This document shows positions 1-10,350 of a stretch of DNA of 64,000 bases, in pieces. A program made the translations under genes and the position numbers. Numbering within the stretch: position 1 is the stretch's first letter; every line of letters starts with the position of its first letter. The stretch spans positions 124,001 through 188,000 of the forward strand of contig NZ_WHNP01000010.1 in NCBI RefSeq assembly GCF_009362735.1, in the 5' to 3' direction. Source of the stretch: Paraburkholderia franconis. GTDB taxonomy: Bacteria > Pseudomonadota > Gammaproteobacteria > Burkholderiales > Burkholderiaceae. Under the pieces are notes generated by a model. It saw only the letters and a program-made list of their open reading frames with translations, was not told the DNA's origin and made no database searches.

Positions 1-25
1 AATCGCTTTATAAATTCCTCGCGTC

Positions 26-1018
26 ATGCCAATCGAAACCATTACAAAAGCCGGCCGCCGTCGCTACCGCTGGACGTTCGAACGCGTCATCGAGGGGACT
101 CGCATTCGAAAAACCAAAATTCTCCCTCCGGGAATTTCTGCCAAAGCAGCAGACGAACTAGCGCGCAAGTGGGAGAGCGAGCAATACGAGATCGCCGCGG
201 GCGCGCGCAAGCCTGTCGTGACCATCGGCGAGTGCGTGATGGCGCACTTTGCCGACAAGAGCAGCGGCTGGAAGGATGCCAAGAAGCGAATGCAGATCCT
301 CGAAAAGTGGGCGCCGGAATTTGCCGAGCAGGACGCGCTTGATCTGCACGAGTGGTCGAAGTCGTTCGTTGGGTATCTGCGCGCCGCGACCGACCATCGC
401 GGCGTCGCAAAGCATCCGCTGACAGACGGCGCGATCCGAAACGTCCTCGCGTACATTCGCGCTGCCATCAAATACGCGCATAAGGTCGGGAGGCTTGAAA
501 CGGACCAGACCGCGCGCATGGTTATTCCAGGCGTCAACAATGAGCGCCACCATTACCCGCAGCGCCGCGAGATGCTGGAGATCGCTCGCGCGTGTGAAGA
601 CCGTCAGGTCCGAGCTGCTATCCGCATCGCGTTCTACTCAGGCATGCGCCGCGGCGAGATCCTGCGTGCCAAGGTGACGCGGAGTGGCTACTCGCTCGAC
701 GACTCGAAGAATGGCCGGCCGCGCATCATCCCAATCCACCCGCGCATCGCCGTGCTCGCCCGCCGCGTGCGGTTCACGATACCTGTCTGGAAGTTCGAGG
801 ACGGCTGGCAGGCAGCCCGCGTCGCAGCAGGGTATCCGACCACGAAGTTTCACGATCTACGGCACGGCGCCGCGTCGGAAATGATCAACGCCGGCATCGA
901 TCTGTTCACGGTTGGCGGGGTGCTCGGCCACAAATCAACGGTGTCAACGAAGCGCTATTCGCACCTGGTAACTGACCGCCTGGCAGACGCCGTCGCCCGG
1001 ATCGGGCAGAAGAGGTAA
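26..1018 (+). CDS. Tyrosine-family site-specific integrase
   Basis: A 330-residue tyrosine recombinase that would insert or excise a mobile element at the neighbouring tRNA. The catalytic set is visible: Arg208 in SGMRRGE, Lys228 in DSKNGR, His276 and Arg279 in HDLRH, His302 in LGHKS and the nucleophile Tyr311 in KRYSHL. The N-terminal 60 residues look like a basic arm-binding region and residues 65-155 like a SAM-like core-binding domain. The gene reads toward the 3' end of the tRNA at 1105-1192, the usual arrangement for a tRNA-targeting integrase at an island edge, so the rest of the element should lie left of position 26. The ATG is preceded by only 25 visible bases and no strong ribosome site. 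Which element family it belongs to cannot be told from one gene. Confidence 0.93.
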   Translation: MPIETITKAGRRRYRWTFERVIEGTRIRKTKILPPGISAKAADELARKWESEQYEIAAGARKPVVTIGECVMAHFADKSSGWKDAKKRMQILEKWAPEFAEQDALDLHEWSKSFVGYLRAATDHRGVAKHPLTDGAIRNVLAYIRAAIKYAHKVGRLETDQTARMVIPGVNNERHHYPQRREMLEIARACEDRQVRAAIRIAFYSGMRRGEILRAKVTRSGYSLDDSKNGRPRIIPIHPRIAVLARRVRFTIPVWKFEDGWQAARVAAGYPTTKFHDLRHGAASEMINAGIDLFTVGGVLGHKSTVSTKRYSHLVTDRLADAVARIGQKR

Positions 1019-1104
1019 GAGATCGGAATCAGTTTTCGGGCAGAAAAACCCACACCCCTGATTTAGTGGCTACCCGATGGAATTTGCGGGAGCCTTATGG
1101 GACT

Positions 1105-1192
1105 TGGTGGGCCGGGTGGGATTCGAACCCACGATGTCCTTTCGGAGGCGGATTATGAGTCCGCTGCCTGCAACCAGCACGGCGTCCGGCCC
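1105..1192 (-). tRNA. tRNA with CAU anticodon and long variable arm (class II shape)
   Basis: On the minus strand a full cloverleaf folds: a 7-bp acceptor (GGGCCGG/CCGGCCC), A73 and encoded CCA, a 3-bp D stem with a 12-base loop holding GG, anticodon stem GCGGA/TCCGC with loop CTCATAA, and T arm GTGGG-TTCGAAT-CCCAC. Between anticodon and T stems lie 15 bases that form a TCC-GAAA-GGA hairpin, as in Ser/Leu/Tyr tRNAs, although the anticodon CAU normally belongs to Met or lysidine-modified Ile2. Position 8 is A and position 14 is T, a swap of the usual pair. A73 and the C4-G69 and C5-G68 pairs would fit Ile2 (known TilS determinants), but charging identity is uncertain. The 3' end faces the integrase. 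Confidence 0.82.
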
Positions 1193-1227
1193 AACGATGC
1201 TTCACGACGGAAGCAGGAGGGGACCAA

Positions 1228-1257
1228 CAAAAAGACCCGGTCTGAAGGCCGGGCCTG
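1228..1257 (-). terminator. Second hairpin terminator downstream of rpoD
   Basis: Read on the minus strand, CCCGG and CCGGG pair around an 8-base loop, extended by two outer pairs, and are followed by TCTTTTT. It sits between the main rpoD terminator and the tRNA and would stop read-through into the tRNA. Confidence 0.6.
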
Positions 1258-1284
1258 TTCGTTGATTGGCCGACATACTACACG

Positions 1285-1335
1285 AAAAAAGGGCTTCCGT
1301 GATCGCTTCGCTGAACAAAGCGATCGGGAAGCCCC
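1285..1335 (-). terminator. Rho-independent terminator of rpoD
   Basis: On the minus strand GGGCTTCC and GGAAGCCC, extended inward by GATCGCTT/AAGCGATC with small mismatches, form a long stem closed by about 8 loop bases and followed by six T. It lies about 40 bases past the rpoD stop codon and ends the rpsU-dnaG-rpoD unit. Confidence 0.9.
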
Positions 1336-1377
1336 ATGCGCAGATCGGGTCAACGAGCAGCCAACGACGGACCTCGA

Positions 1378-3768
<2,391 letters not shown>

Positions 3769-3822
3769 TGCAATCGCCTTTTATCGCCTTTGCCTGGAAA
3801 ACAAAACCGCTGAGAACCTTTT

Positions 3823-3831
3823 ATTATAGCA
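3823..3831 (-). promoter_or_regulatory. Extended -10 promoter for rpoD
   Basis: On the minus strand the sequence TGCTATAAT, a perfect extended -10 element, lies about 55 bases before the rpoD ATG in the dnaG-rpoD gap. No good -35 is seen at 17 bases, as is common for extended -10 promoters. It would let rpoD be made independently of rpsU-dnaG. Confidence 0.65.
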
Positions 3832-3853
3832 CCCGGGTTTCAGCCCTTCCCTT

Positions 3854-5734
3854 TCACTGTCCGAGCTGACGCTTCATGTCAGCGCGCTTTTTCATCAGTT
3901 CCGTCAATTCCGAAAACTCCTCGGGGGTGTGCCTCGACTGACGCGACAATTGATCCAGCCGCTCGCAATACGCGTCATAGCGCATCTTCAGAATAGCGGC
4001 TTTCAATTCCTCACCGGCAAGGCGCTCGTGCTCACGCCGCTCTTCGGCGACCGTCGCGTCCTCGGGATTCTTCAACAGCAAATCCCGGACGTTTTCATCA
4101 TAGTCCAGAATTTCGCGGAAGATTTCCTCGAAGGTGGGGGCGTTGGCCCCGTTTCGCAACAGATCGGACAACAACTGAAATTCCGCCGTGTCGCCCAGCC
4201 CGCGTGCGTGCGTCGTCACTTCCTCGAACAGTTCGCCGTGCCGCGTGACCTGTAGCAGCGCCTGCTCTTCTTCTTCGTCGAGCGCCGCGACGATGCGCGG
4301 ATGCATCACCAGATTCCGCAGCGCACGCTGCTCGATGCCCGTGACGCTGCGGCGATCTTTGCGGGCAGGCGCGCTGCGTGCTACGGCCGCGATCCGCGCA
4401 TCGACTTCGCATAGCGCGGCCACTTCCTCGAACGGCACGTCGAGCCGGTCCGCGAACATATGCATGATCTGCGCGCGCAAAGCATTTGCGGGCAGCATCT
4501 GCAAGAGCGGCTTCGCGTCGAAAAGCGCCCGCGCGCGTCCTTCGGGCTGATCCAGCTCTTTGCCCGCCAGCACTTCATTCAGCAGGAATTGCGACAGCGG
4601 CATGGCGCGGCGCACTTGTTCCGCGAAGGCGTCGGCGCCGAATTCGCGGACGTAGCTGTCGGGGTCGTGCTCGGCCGGCAGGAACAGGAAGCGGATCGTG
4701 CGGTTGTCGGCGGCATGCGGAAGACATGCGTCGAGCGCGCGGCGCGCGGCGCGGCGGCCCGCCGAATCGCCGTCGAAACTGAACACAACCGTATCCGTCT
4801 GGCGCATCAGTTTCTGCACATGAATCGGCGTGCAGGCCGTGCCCAGCGTCGCGACGGCGTTCTCGAAACTCAGTTGCGCGAGCGCAACCACGTCCATATA
4901 ACCTTCGACGACCAGCACGTATCCCTGTTCACGGACCGCGAGCCGCGCCTCGAACAGGCCATACAGCTCGCTGCCTTTGTTAAATAAAGGCGTTTCCGGC
5001 GAATTCAAATACTTGGGCTCGCCGCCGTCGAGCACGCGTCCGCCAAAGCCGATCACCTGGCCTTTCACGTTGCGAATCGGGAACATCACGCGCTCGCGGA
5101 AGCGGTCGTAACGCCGGTTCTGTCCCTGAGCATCCGATTTCTCGCTGACGATCACGAGGCCCGCCTCGACGAGGGCATCGTCCCGATAGTTGGGGAATGC
5201 CGCTTCGAGGTTCTGCCAGCCATCTGGCGCGTAGCCGAGACCGAAGCGTTTCGCGATTTCTCCCGTCAGACCACGCTTCTTGAGGTACTGGATCGCGTTC
5301 GGCGCGCCGCGCAGCTGTGTGCGGTAGTAGTCGTTGGCCGTCTGCATCACGTCGGTCAGCGCCGTCGTCACGGCCTTCGATACGGCGGGCGCGTAGCCTT
5401 CGCCTCCGGAGCCACCTCCCGAGCCGCCGCGCATCGGCGCGGGCTCCTGCGGCACGGTCAGACCGACGGATTGGGCCAGCTCGTTGACGGCTTCGGGAAA
5501 CGACAGCCCGGCGTGCTCCATCAGAAAGCCGATGGCCGTGCCGTGCGCGCCGCAGCCGAAGCAGTGATAGAACTGCTTAGTCGGACTAACGGTGAACGAA
5601 GGGCTCTTTTCGTTGTGAAACGGACAGAGTCCCATGAAGTTCGCGCCGCCCTTTTTCAGCTGCACATACCGGCCGACCACGTCGACGATATCGACGCGGT
5701 TCAGCAGGTCTTGCAGGAAGGAATGCGGAATCAC
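3854..5734 (-). CDS. dnaG: DNA primase DnaG
   Basis: Makes the RNA primers for leading- and lagging-strand DNA synthesis and is recruited by the replicative helicase DnaB. The 626-residue protein has the N-terminal CHC2 zinc finger (Cys37, His40, Cys58, Cys61), an RNA-polymerase domain with the TOPRIM motifs EGYMD at 277-281 and DGDSAG at 321-326, and a C-terminal helicase-interaction domain. A short Gly/Ser-rich stretch at about 102-112 forms an unusually flexible linker between the zinc finger and the core. It is followed by rpoD and preceded by a YqeY gene, the normal order in this family. Confidence 0.98.
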   Translation of the reverse strand: MIPHSFLQDLLNRVDIVDVVGRYVQLKKGGANFMGLCPFHNEKSPSFTVSPTKQFYHCFGCGAHGTAIGFLMEHAGLSFPEAVNELAQSVGLTVPQEPAPMRGGSGGGSGGEGYAPAVSKAVTTALTDVMQTANDYYRTQLRGAPNAIQYLKKRGLTGEIAKRFGLGYAPDGWQNLEAAFPNYRDDALVEAGLVIVSEKSDAQGQNRRYDRFRERVMFPIRNVKGQVIGFGGRVLDGGEPKYLNSPETPLFNKGSELYGLFEARLAVREQGYVLVVEGYMDVVALAQLSFENAVATLGTACTPIHVQKLMRQTDTVVFSFDGDSAGRRAARRALDACLPHAADNRTIRFLFLPAEHDPDSYVREFGADAFAEQVRRAMPLSQFLLNEVLAGKELDQPEGRARALFDAKPLLQMLPANALRAQIMHMFADRLDVPFEEVAALCEVDARIAAVARSAPARKDRRSVTGIEQRALRNLVMHPRIVAALDEEEEQALLQVTRHGELFEEVTTHARGLGDTAEFQLLSDLLRNGANAPTFEEIFREILDYDENVRDLLLKNPEDATVAEERREHERLAGEELKAAILKMRYDAYCERLDQLSRQSRHTPEEFSELTELMKKRADMKRQLGQ

Positions 5735-5852
5735 AGTGGAGACGCGGCCTTAAAAGGAGTGAGGCACTGGGGTAAGGCACCGGCGCGAGACATGCCCGCC
5801 GTGCGCGCAGCCGCGAGACAGCAAGCACGCACGGCGAAAACCGATGACCGGC

Positions 5853-6299
5853 TTATTTCGACAGCGCGGCCTTGACCTGCGCGGACACGGCCGTCATGTC
5901 GGCGCGGCCGGCGAGCTTCGGCTTCAGCACGCCCATCACCTTGCCCATGTCCTGCGGACCGGCGGCGCCGACCTGCGCGACGGCCGCCTGCACTTCGGCG
6001 GCGATTTCCGCGTCCGACAGTTGCTCGGGCATATAGGCGCTCAGCACGGCCAGTTCGGCCCGCTCCTTTTCGACGAGATCGGTGCGGCCGGCCGTTTCGA
6101 ACTGGGCAATCGAGTCCTTGCGCTGCTTGATCATCTTGTCGATGACGGCCGTTACGCCGGCGTCGTCCAGTTCCACGCGATCGTCGACTTCACGCTGCTT
6201 AATGGCAGCGAGCAGCAGCCGGATCGTGCCGAGGCGCTCGGTTTCGCGCGCGCGCATCGCTGCTTTCATGTCGTCGTTGATTCGGACCTTGAGACTCAT
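5853..6299 (-). CDS. GatB/YqeY domain protein
   Basis: A 148-residue protein of the YqeY family, which resembles the C-terminal tRNA-binding tail of the amidotransferase subunit GatB. The start (MSLKVRINDDMKAAMRARE) and the pattern EKERAELAVLSAYMPEQLSD are typical. Its cellular role is not established; it is routinely found between rpsU and dnaG, as here, and may act on tRNA or translation. It lies downstream of the tandem terminator hairpins that follow rpsU, so its expression probably depends on read-through. The gap to dnaG is 118 bases with no clear signal. Confidence 0.95.
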   Translation of the reverse strand: MSLKVRINDDMKAAMRARETERLGTIRLLLAAIKQREVDDRVELDDAGVTAVIDKMIKQRKDSIAQFETAGRTDLVEKERAELAVLSAYMPEQLSDAEIAAEVQAAVAQVGAAGPQDMGKVMGVLKPKLAGRADMTAVSAQVKAALSK

Positions 6300-6322
6300 C
6301 GTTCACCTGAATGCGTGGAGTT

Positions 6323-6389
6323 AAAAAAAGCGGGTGAAGACGCAGTGCAGAGCGCAAAAACCCGCTTGGGATCGTTCCTCAAGCGGGTT
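6323..6389 (-). terminator. Two alternative terminator hairpins sharing one strand, between rpsU and yqeY
   Basis: On the minus strand three related segments follow one another: AACCCGCTTG (6389-6380), its complement CAAGCGGGTT (6368-6359, then TTT), and ACCCGCTT (6335-6328, then TTTTT). The middle segment can pair with the first (10 bp, 11-base loop) or with the last (8 bp, 24-base loop), and each choice leaves a T run just after the stem. The unit sits between rpsU and yqeY and should lower transcription of yqeY-dnaG-rpoD relative to rpsU. Confidence 0.8.
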
Positions 6390-6392
6390 AGT

Positions 6393-6415
6393 ACCCGGGC
6401 TGGAACCCGGGCTGG
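6393..6415. repeat. Tandem 11-bp duplication upstream of the rpsU terminator
   Basis: ACCCGGGCTGG occurs twice with one base between (6393-6403 and 6405-6415). Each copy contains the palindrome CCCGGG, so the pair can also fold. The rest of the 310-base rpsU-yqeY gap (6416-6609) shows no gene. Confidence 0.6.
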
Positions 6416-6609
6416 TCCAGATACGCAGTGAATCCGCTGAATTCTTGCGTCTGGATGCGGCCTTACGGAACTCTGACCGAAGCGGCCCGGGGCCGTTTGG
6501 GACCGTTCGAGGCCGGTTGCCGCAGCGCCGGCACGCCTGCGCGCCGTCACCTTGTGTGAGCCGCTGCTTTCGCGGAAACATCGGGCGAGAGCCGCGACTT
6601 CACGTTGAA

Positions 6610-6822
6610 TCAGTAAAACTTCTTGGGCAATTGCTGGCTGCGCAGGCGCTTGAAGTGGCGCTTCACCGCAGCCGCCTTTTTCCGCTTGCGCTCGGACGTC
6701 GGCTTTTCGTAAAACTCGCGCGCACGTAGTTCGGTCAGCAGGCCGTTCTTTTCGATCGTGCGCTTGAAGCGGCGCATCGCGACTTCAAAAGGCTCGTTTT
6801 CTTTTACGCGGATAGTCGTCAT
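6610..6822 (-). CDS. rpsU: 30S ribosomal protein S21
   Basis: A 70-residue basic protein of the small ribosomal subunit that helps mRNA binding during initiation. The start [19 protein letters not shown] and the Lys/Arg-rich tail ([15 protein letters not shown]) are diagnostic. It heads the rpsU-yqeY-dnaG-rpoD unit, which ties ribosome, primase and sigma supply together. An extended -10 promoter lies just upstream and shared-strand terminators downstream. Confidence 0.97.
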   Translation of the reverse strand: MTTIRVKENEPFEVAMRRFKRTIEKNGLLTELRAREFYEKPTSERKRKKAAAVKRHFKRLRSQQLPKKFY

Positions 6823-6854
6823 CTTTCAATAACGGAGCTTGGCAAAGAAGCGAA

Positions 6855-6863
6855 AGTATAGCA
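6855..6863 (-). promoter_or_regulatory. Extended -10 promoter for rpsU
   Basis: TGCTATACT on the minus strand, about 33 bases before the rpsU start codon in the 76-base gap behind the flavoprotein gene. No consensus -35 is visible. Confidence 0.55.
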
Positions 6864-6898
6864 GGTGTTTCGCACAATCGTATGATGGTGTCAAGCCC

Positions 6899-8134
6899 TT
6901 ATTTTGCGACTGCCTGGCCATGCGTTCCGACGTACTCGGCGGCCGCCTGGCCTGCCGCCACGCCTGATGCCCAGGCCCACTGGAAGTTGTAGCCGCCGAG
7001 CCAGCCCGTCACATCGACGGCCTCGCCGATGAAGTACAGACCGGGCACGCGCGCGCTCATCATCGTCGCCGACGACAACTCTCGCGTGTCGATGCCGCCG
7101 CGCGTCACCTCGGCTTTCTTGTACCCTTCGGTGCCGTTCGGCGTGACCGTCCAGCGCGACAGCGCCTCGCCGACCCGCCGCAGCGCCTTGTCGGACAGAT
7201 CGGCAAGACGCGCTTCGGCGGGCACGCCGTGCGTTTGCAGCCAGACGTGTGCGAGGCGCGTCGGGACCCATTCGGCGAGCAGATTCGCGATCTGGCGCTT
7301 CGTCGCGCTTTTCGCCTCCAGCAGCGCAGCGACGGCATCCTGCGCGGGCAGCAGGTTGATGTGCACAGGCTCGCCTGGCTGCCAATAGCTCGAAATCTGC
7401 AGCACGCCGGGACCGGACAGACCGCGATGCGTAAGCAGCAGGTCTTCGACGAACTCGCCGCCCGACTTCTTCGCGCCCGTCGCCAGATGCACTTCCAGCG
7501 ACACGCCCGAAAGTTCCGAAAACGGCTGCCAGTCGGCGGGAGCAAACGTGAGCGGCACCAGAGCCGGCCGCGTGTCGATCAGCTTGTGTCCGAACTGCTT
7601 CGCGAGACGATAGGCGAAATCCGTCGCGCCGATCTTCGGAATCGACAGCCCGCCCGTCGCGACGACGAGCGTGCGGGCGCGGATCGGACCGGCGCGCGTT
7701 TCCAGCGTGAAGCCTTCGGAATCGGCATGGCGCACCTGCTCGACGGCGAGCGGCCGGCGCCACGCGATATTGCCGGCGTCGCATTCGCTCTTGAGCACGT
7801 CGATGACGGCATCGCTCGACTGGTCGCAGAACAGCTGGCCCTTGTGCTTTTCGTGCCACGTCACGCGATATTGCTTGAGCAGCGCCATGAAATCGCGCGG
7901 CGTGTAGCGCGCCAGCGCGGAACGGCAGAAATGCGGATTCGCCGATAGATAATTTGCGGGCCCGGCATATAGATTCGTGAAGTTGCAGCGGCCGCCGCCC
8001 GAGATGCGGATTTTTTCGGCGAGCCGCGACGCGTGGTCGATCAGCACGACGCGACGGCCGAGTTGCCCCGCCACCGATGCGCACATCATGCCCGCCGCGC
8101 CCGCGCCGATTACGGCGATATCGAAGGATTCCAT
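6899..8134 (-). CDS. BaiN/RdsA (HI0933)-family NAD(P)/FAD-dependent oxidoreductase
   Basis: A 411-residue flavoprotein of the HI0933 (YhiN/BaiN) family. It shows the FAD-binding [10 protein letters not shown] near residue 11, the family-typical [11 protein letters not shown] near residue 44, and a C-terminal second FAD contact ([19 protein letters not shown]). Family members are thought to be reductases, but their substrates are mostly unknown, so only the flavin binding is well supported. It lies just upstream of rpsU on the same strand and is divergent from tsaD, sharing a 124-base promoter region. Confidence 0.93.
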   Translation of the reverse strand: MESFDIAVIGAGAAGMMCASVAGQLGRRVVLIDHASRLAEKIRISGGGRCNFTNLYAGPANYLSANPHFCRSALARYTPRDFMALLKQYRVTWHEKHKGQLFCDQSSDAVIDVLKSECDAGNIAWRRPLAVEQVRHADSEGFTLETRAGPIRARTLVVATGGLSIPKIGATDFAYRLAKQFGHKLIDTRPALVPLTFAPADWQPFSELSGVSLEVHLATGAKKSGGEFVEDLLLTHRGLSGPGVLQISSYWQPGEPVHINLLPAQDAVAALLEAKSATKRQIANLLAEWVPTRLAHVWLQTHGVPAEARLADLSDKALRRVGEALSRWTVTPNGTEGYKKAEVTRGGIDTRELSSATMMSARVPGLYFIGEAVDVTGWLGGYNFQWAWASGVAAGQAAAEYVGTHGQAVAK

Positions 8135-8187
8135 GGGGCTGCATTGTACCGGCGCGACGGGCGGCTTCGGCGCCGCAACGCCCGCGC

Positions 8188-8196
8188 TGCTATACT
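8188..8196 (+). promoter_or_regulatory. Extended -10 promoter for tsaD
   Basis: TGCTATACT lies 63 bases before the tsaD ATG at 8259. Its place, with no other strong start codon between, supports that start rather than the longer upstream reading frame. Confidence 0.55.
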
Positions 8197-8258
8197 CTCA
8201 GGTTCCTTTTTTGATGTTTCGGGCGCTCTTTCCAGACGCCCCGATCGGCGTTCGAATC

Positions 8259-9284
8259 ATGCTCGTTCTCGGCATAGAAAGCTCCTGCGACGAAACCGGC
8301 CTCGCGCTCTACGACACCGAACGCGGCCTGCTCGCACACGCGCTGCATTCACAGATCGCGATGCATCGCGAATACGGCGGCGTGGTGCCGGAGCTGGCGT
8401 CGCGCGATCATATCCGGCGCGCGCTGCCGCTGCTCGAAGAAGTGCTGGAGCGCTCGGGCGCCGCGTGCGGCGACATCGACGCGATCGCCTACACGCAGGG
8501 CCCGGGTCTTGCGGGCGCGCTGCTGGTCGGCGCAAGCATCGCCAATTCGCTCGCGATGGCGTGGAACAAGCCGACCATCGGCATTCATCACCTGGAAGGG
8601 CATTTGCTGTCGCCGCTGCTGGTCGACGCGCCGCCGCCGTTTCCGTTCGTCGCGCTGCTCGTGTCGGGCGGCCACACGCAGTTGATGCGCGTCACCGACG
8701 TGGGCGTCTACGAGACGCTCGGCGAGACGCTCGACGACGCCGCCGGCGAAGCCTTCGACAAAACCGCGAAGCTGCTCGGCCTCGGCTATCCGGGCGGACC
8801 GGAAGTGTCGCGGCTCGCGGAATTCGGCACGCCGGGCGCTGTCGTGCTGCCGCGTCCGATGCTCCATTCCGGCGACCTCGACTTCAGCTTCAGCGGACTG
8901 AAGACGGCCGTGCTGACGCACGTGAAGAAGCTCGGCAGCAATGTGTGCGAACAGGCCAAGGCCGATCTCGCGCGCGGCTTCGTCGACGCAGCCGTCGACG
9001 TGCTGGCCTCGAAGTCGCTCGCCGCGCTGAAGAAAACGAAGCTCAAGCGTCTCGTGGTGGCGGGCGGCGTCGGCGCGAACCGGCAGTTGCGCGAGGCGCT
9101 GTCCGCCGCGGCGAAGAAGCGCGGCTTCGACGTGCATTACCCTGACCTGTCGCTGTGCACCGACAACGGCGCGATGATCGCGCTCGCGGGCGCGCTGCGG
9201 CTGCAACGCTGGCCCGCGCAGGCCGCCAATGACTACGCGTTCACCGTGAAGCCGCGCTGGGACCTGTCGTCGCTGGCGCGCTAA
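8259..9284 (+). CDS. tsaD: tRNA N6-threonylcarbamoyladenosine transferase subunit TsaD
   Basis: Transfers the threonylcarbamoyl group to A37 of tRNAs that read ANN codons, working with TsaB and TsaE. The 341-residue protein starts [14 protein letters not shown], carries the metal-binding HHLEGH (His111, His115), the ASKH-fold LVSGGHTQL, and CTDNGAMIA near the C-terminus. The open frame continues upstream to 7977, but that extension overlaps the divergent flavoprotein gene and lies before the promoter, so the ATG at 8259 is chosen. It converges on folE2 with a shared terminator between them. Confidence 0.97.
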   Translation: MLVLGIESSCDETGLALYDTERGLLAHALHSQIAMHREYGGVVPELASRDHIRRALPLLEEVLERSGAACGDIDAIAYTQGPGLAGALLVGASIANSLAMAWNKPTIGIHHLEGHLLSPLLVDAPPPFPFVALLVSGGHTQLMRVTDVGVYETLGETLDDAAGEAFDKTAKLLGLGYPGGPEVSRLAEFGTPGAVVLPRPMLHSGDLDFSFSGLKTAVLTHVKKLGSNVCEQAKADLARGFVDAAVDVLASKSLAALKKTKLKRLVVAGGVGANRQLREALSAAAKKRGFDVHYPDLSLCTDNGAMIALAGALRLQRWPAQAANDYAFTVKPRWDLSSLAR

Positions 9285-9346
9285 GGCGCTTTTCTCGCGA
9301 CGCCGACAACGGCGTCGCCGCCGCGCAGCGCACAACACAATGCAAA

Positions 9347-9372
9347 ACGGCCGCTCATCGTTGAGCGGCCGT
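9347..9372. terminator. Bidirectional terminator between tsaD and folE2
   Basis: ACGGCCGCTCA and TGAGCGGCCGT form a perfect 11-bp stem, with AAAA before and TTT after, so it can end both converging transcripts. Confidence 0.8.
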
Positions 9373-9397
9373 TTGTCTGTTGAACGCAGCGAAGCGG

Positions 9398-10204
9398 TCA
9401 GGCCTTGCGCTTGTCGTTCTCGATCACCGCATACGCGCTGTGATTGTGGATCGACTCGAAGTTCTCCGCTTCGAGCACATACGCTACGATCCGCCGATCT
9501 TCATTCAGACGTGTTGCGACGTCGCGCACCAGATCTTCGACGAACTTCGGGTTTTCATAAGCGCGCTCGGTCACGAACTTCTCGTCTGGACGCTTGAGCA
9601 GGCCCCACAGCTCGCACGACGCCTCGTCTTCCGCGATACGGATCAGGTCTTCGACGGGCATGTCGTCGACCAGCTCGGCGTCGATCGTCACGTGCGAGCG
9701 CTGGTTGTGCGCGCCGTACTCCGAGATCTTCTTCGAGCACGGGCACAGGCTCGTCACGGGCACCAGCACCTTCAGGAACAGACGCGTCTCGCCATTGCGC
9801 GAATCGGCCTTGAGCGTCACTTCGTAGTCCAGCAGACTTTGCACGCCCGACACGGGCGCCGTCTTGTTGACGAAATACGGGAACGACACCTCGATACGCC
9901 CCGCCGGCGCCTCGAGCTTTTCGAGCATCGACGCGAGCATCGCGCGGAACGCGGACGCATCGAGCGGCGCCTTGTTCTCTTCGAGCAGCGAGACGAAGCG
10001 CGACATGTGCGTGCCCTTCACCTCAGCGGGCAGATGGACATCGAGATTCCATGTGCCGACGGTCGGCTGAGCGTTGCCTTCCGGCGTGCGGACCGTCAAC
10101 GGATGACGCACCGCCTTCACGCCGACCCGCTGAATCGGAATCTGGCGGGTGTCGACCGTGCTTTGCACGTCGGGCATCACGAAGGCGGGGTTCATCTGGT
10201 TCAT
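9398..10204 (-). CDS. folE2: GTP cyclohydrolase FolE2 (type IB)
   Basis: Converts GTP to 7,8-dihydroneopterin triphosphate, the first step of folate (and queuosine) synthesis. This is the FolE2 type, which is unrelated in sequence to FolE and can work with metals other than zinc. The 268-residue protein shows [19 protein letters not shown], with Cys154 and Cys156 and His166, and GTHMSRF around His66. In some bacteria folE2 is induced by zinc shortage; no Zur-like palindrome is visible in the 146 bases upstream, so that is not claimed here. Start ATG at 10204. Confidence 0.95.
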   Translation of the reverse strand: MNQMNPAFVMPDVQSTVDTRQIPIQRVGVKAVRHPLTVRTPEGNAQPTVGTWNLDVHLPAEVKGTHMSRFVSLLEENKAPLDASAFRAMLASMLEKLEAPAGRIEVSFPYFVNKTAPVSGVQSLLDYEVTLKADSRNGETRLFLKVLVPVTSLCPCSKKISEYGAHNQRSHVTIDAELVDDMPVEDLIRIAEDEASCELWGLLKRPDEKFVTERAYENPKFVEDLVRDVATRLNEDRRIVAYVLEAENFESIHNHSAYAVIENDKRKA

Positions 10205-10239
10205 GTTCTTATCCTCAACTGACAGCGCGAATCGACGCG

Positions 10240-10270
10240 CAAAATGACAACCGCCGGCTTGCGCCGGCGG
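10240..10270 (-). terminator. Likely terminator of the xseB-ispA-dxs operon
   Basis: CCGCCGGC/GCCGGCGG form a GC-rich stem at 10251-10270; on the minus strand it is followed by TTGTCATTTT, a broken T run. It lies about 80 bases past the dxs stop. Confidence 0.5.
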
Positions 10271-10350
10271 AGCCCAGCGGGCACGCGACCCGCCGATTCA
10301 TATTGGAGTAGATGCAACGAGCCGCTTATTCGTTCCGGCGGCCCGCCATG

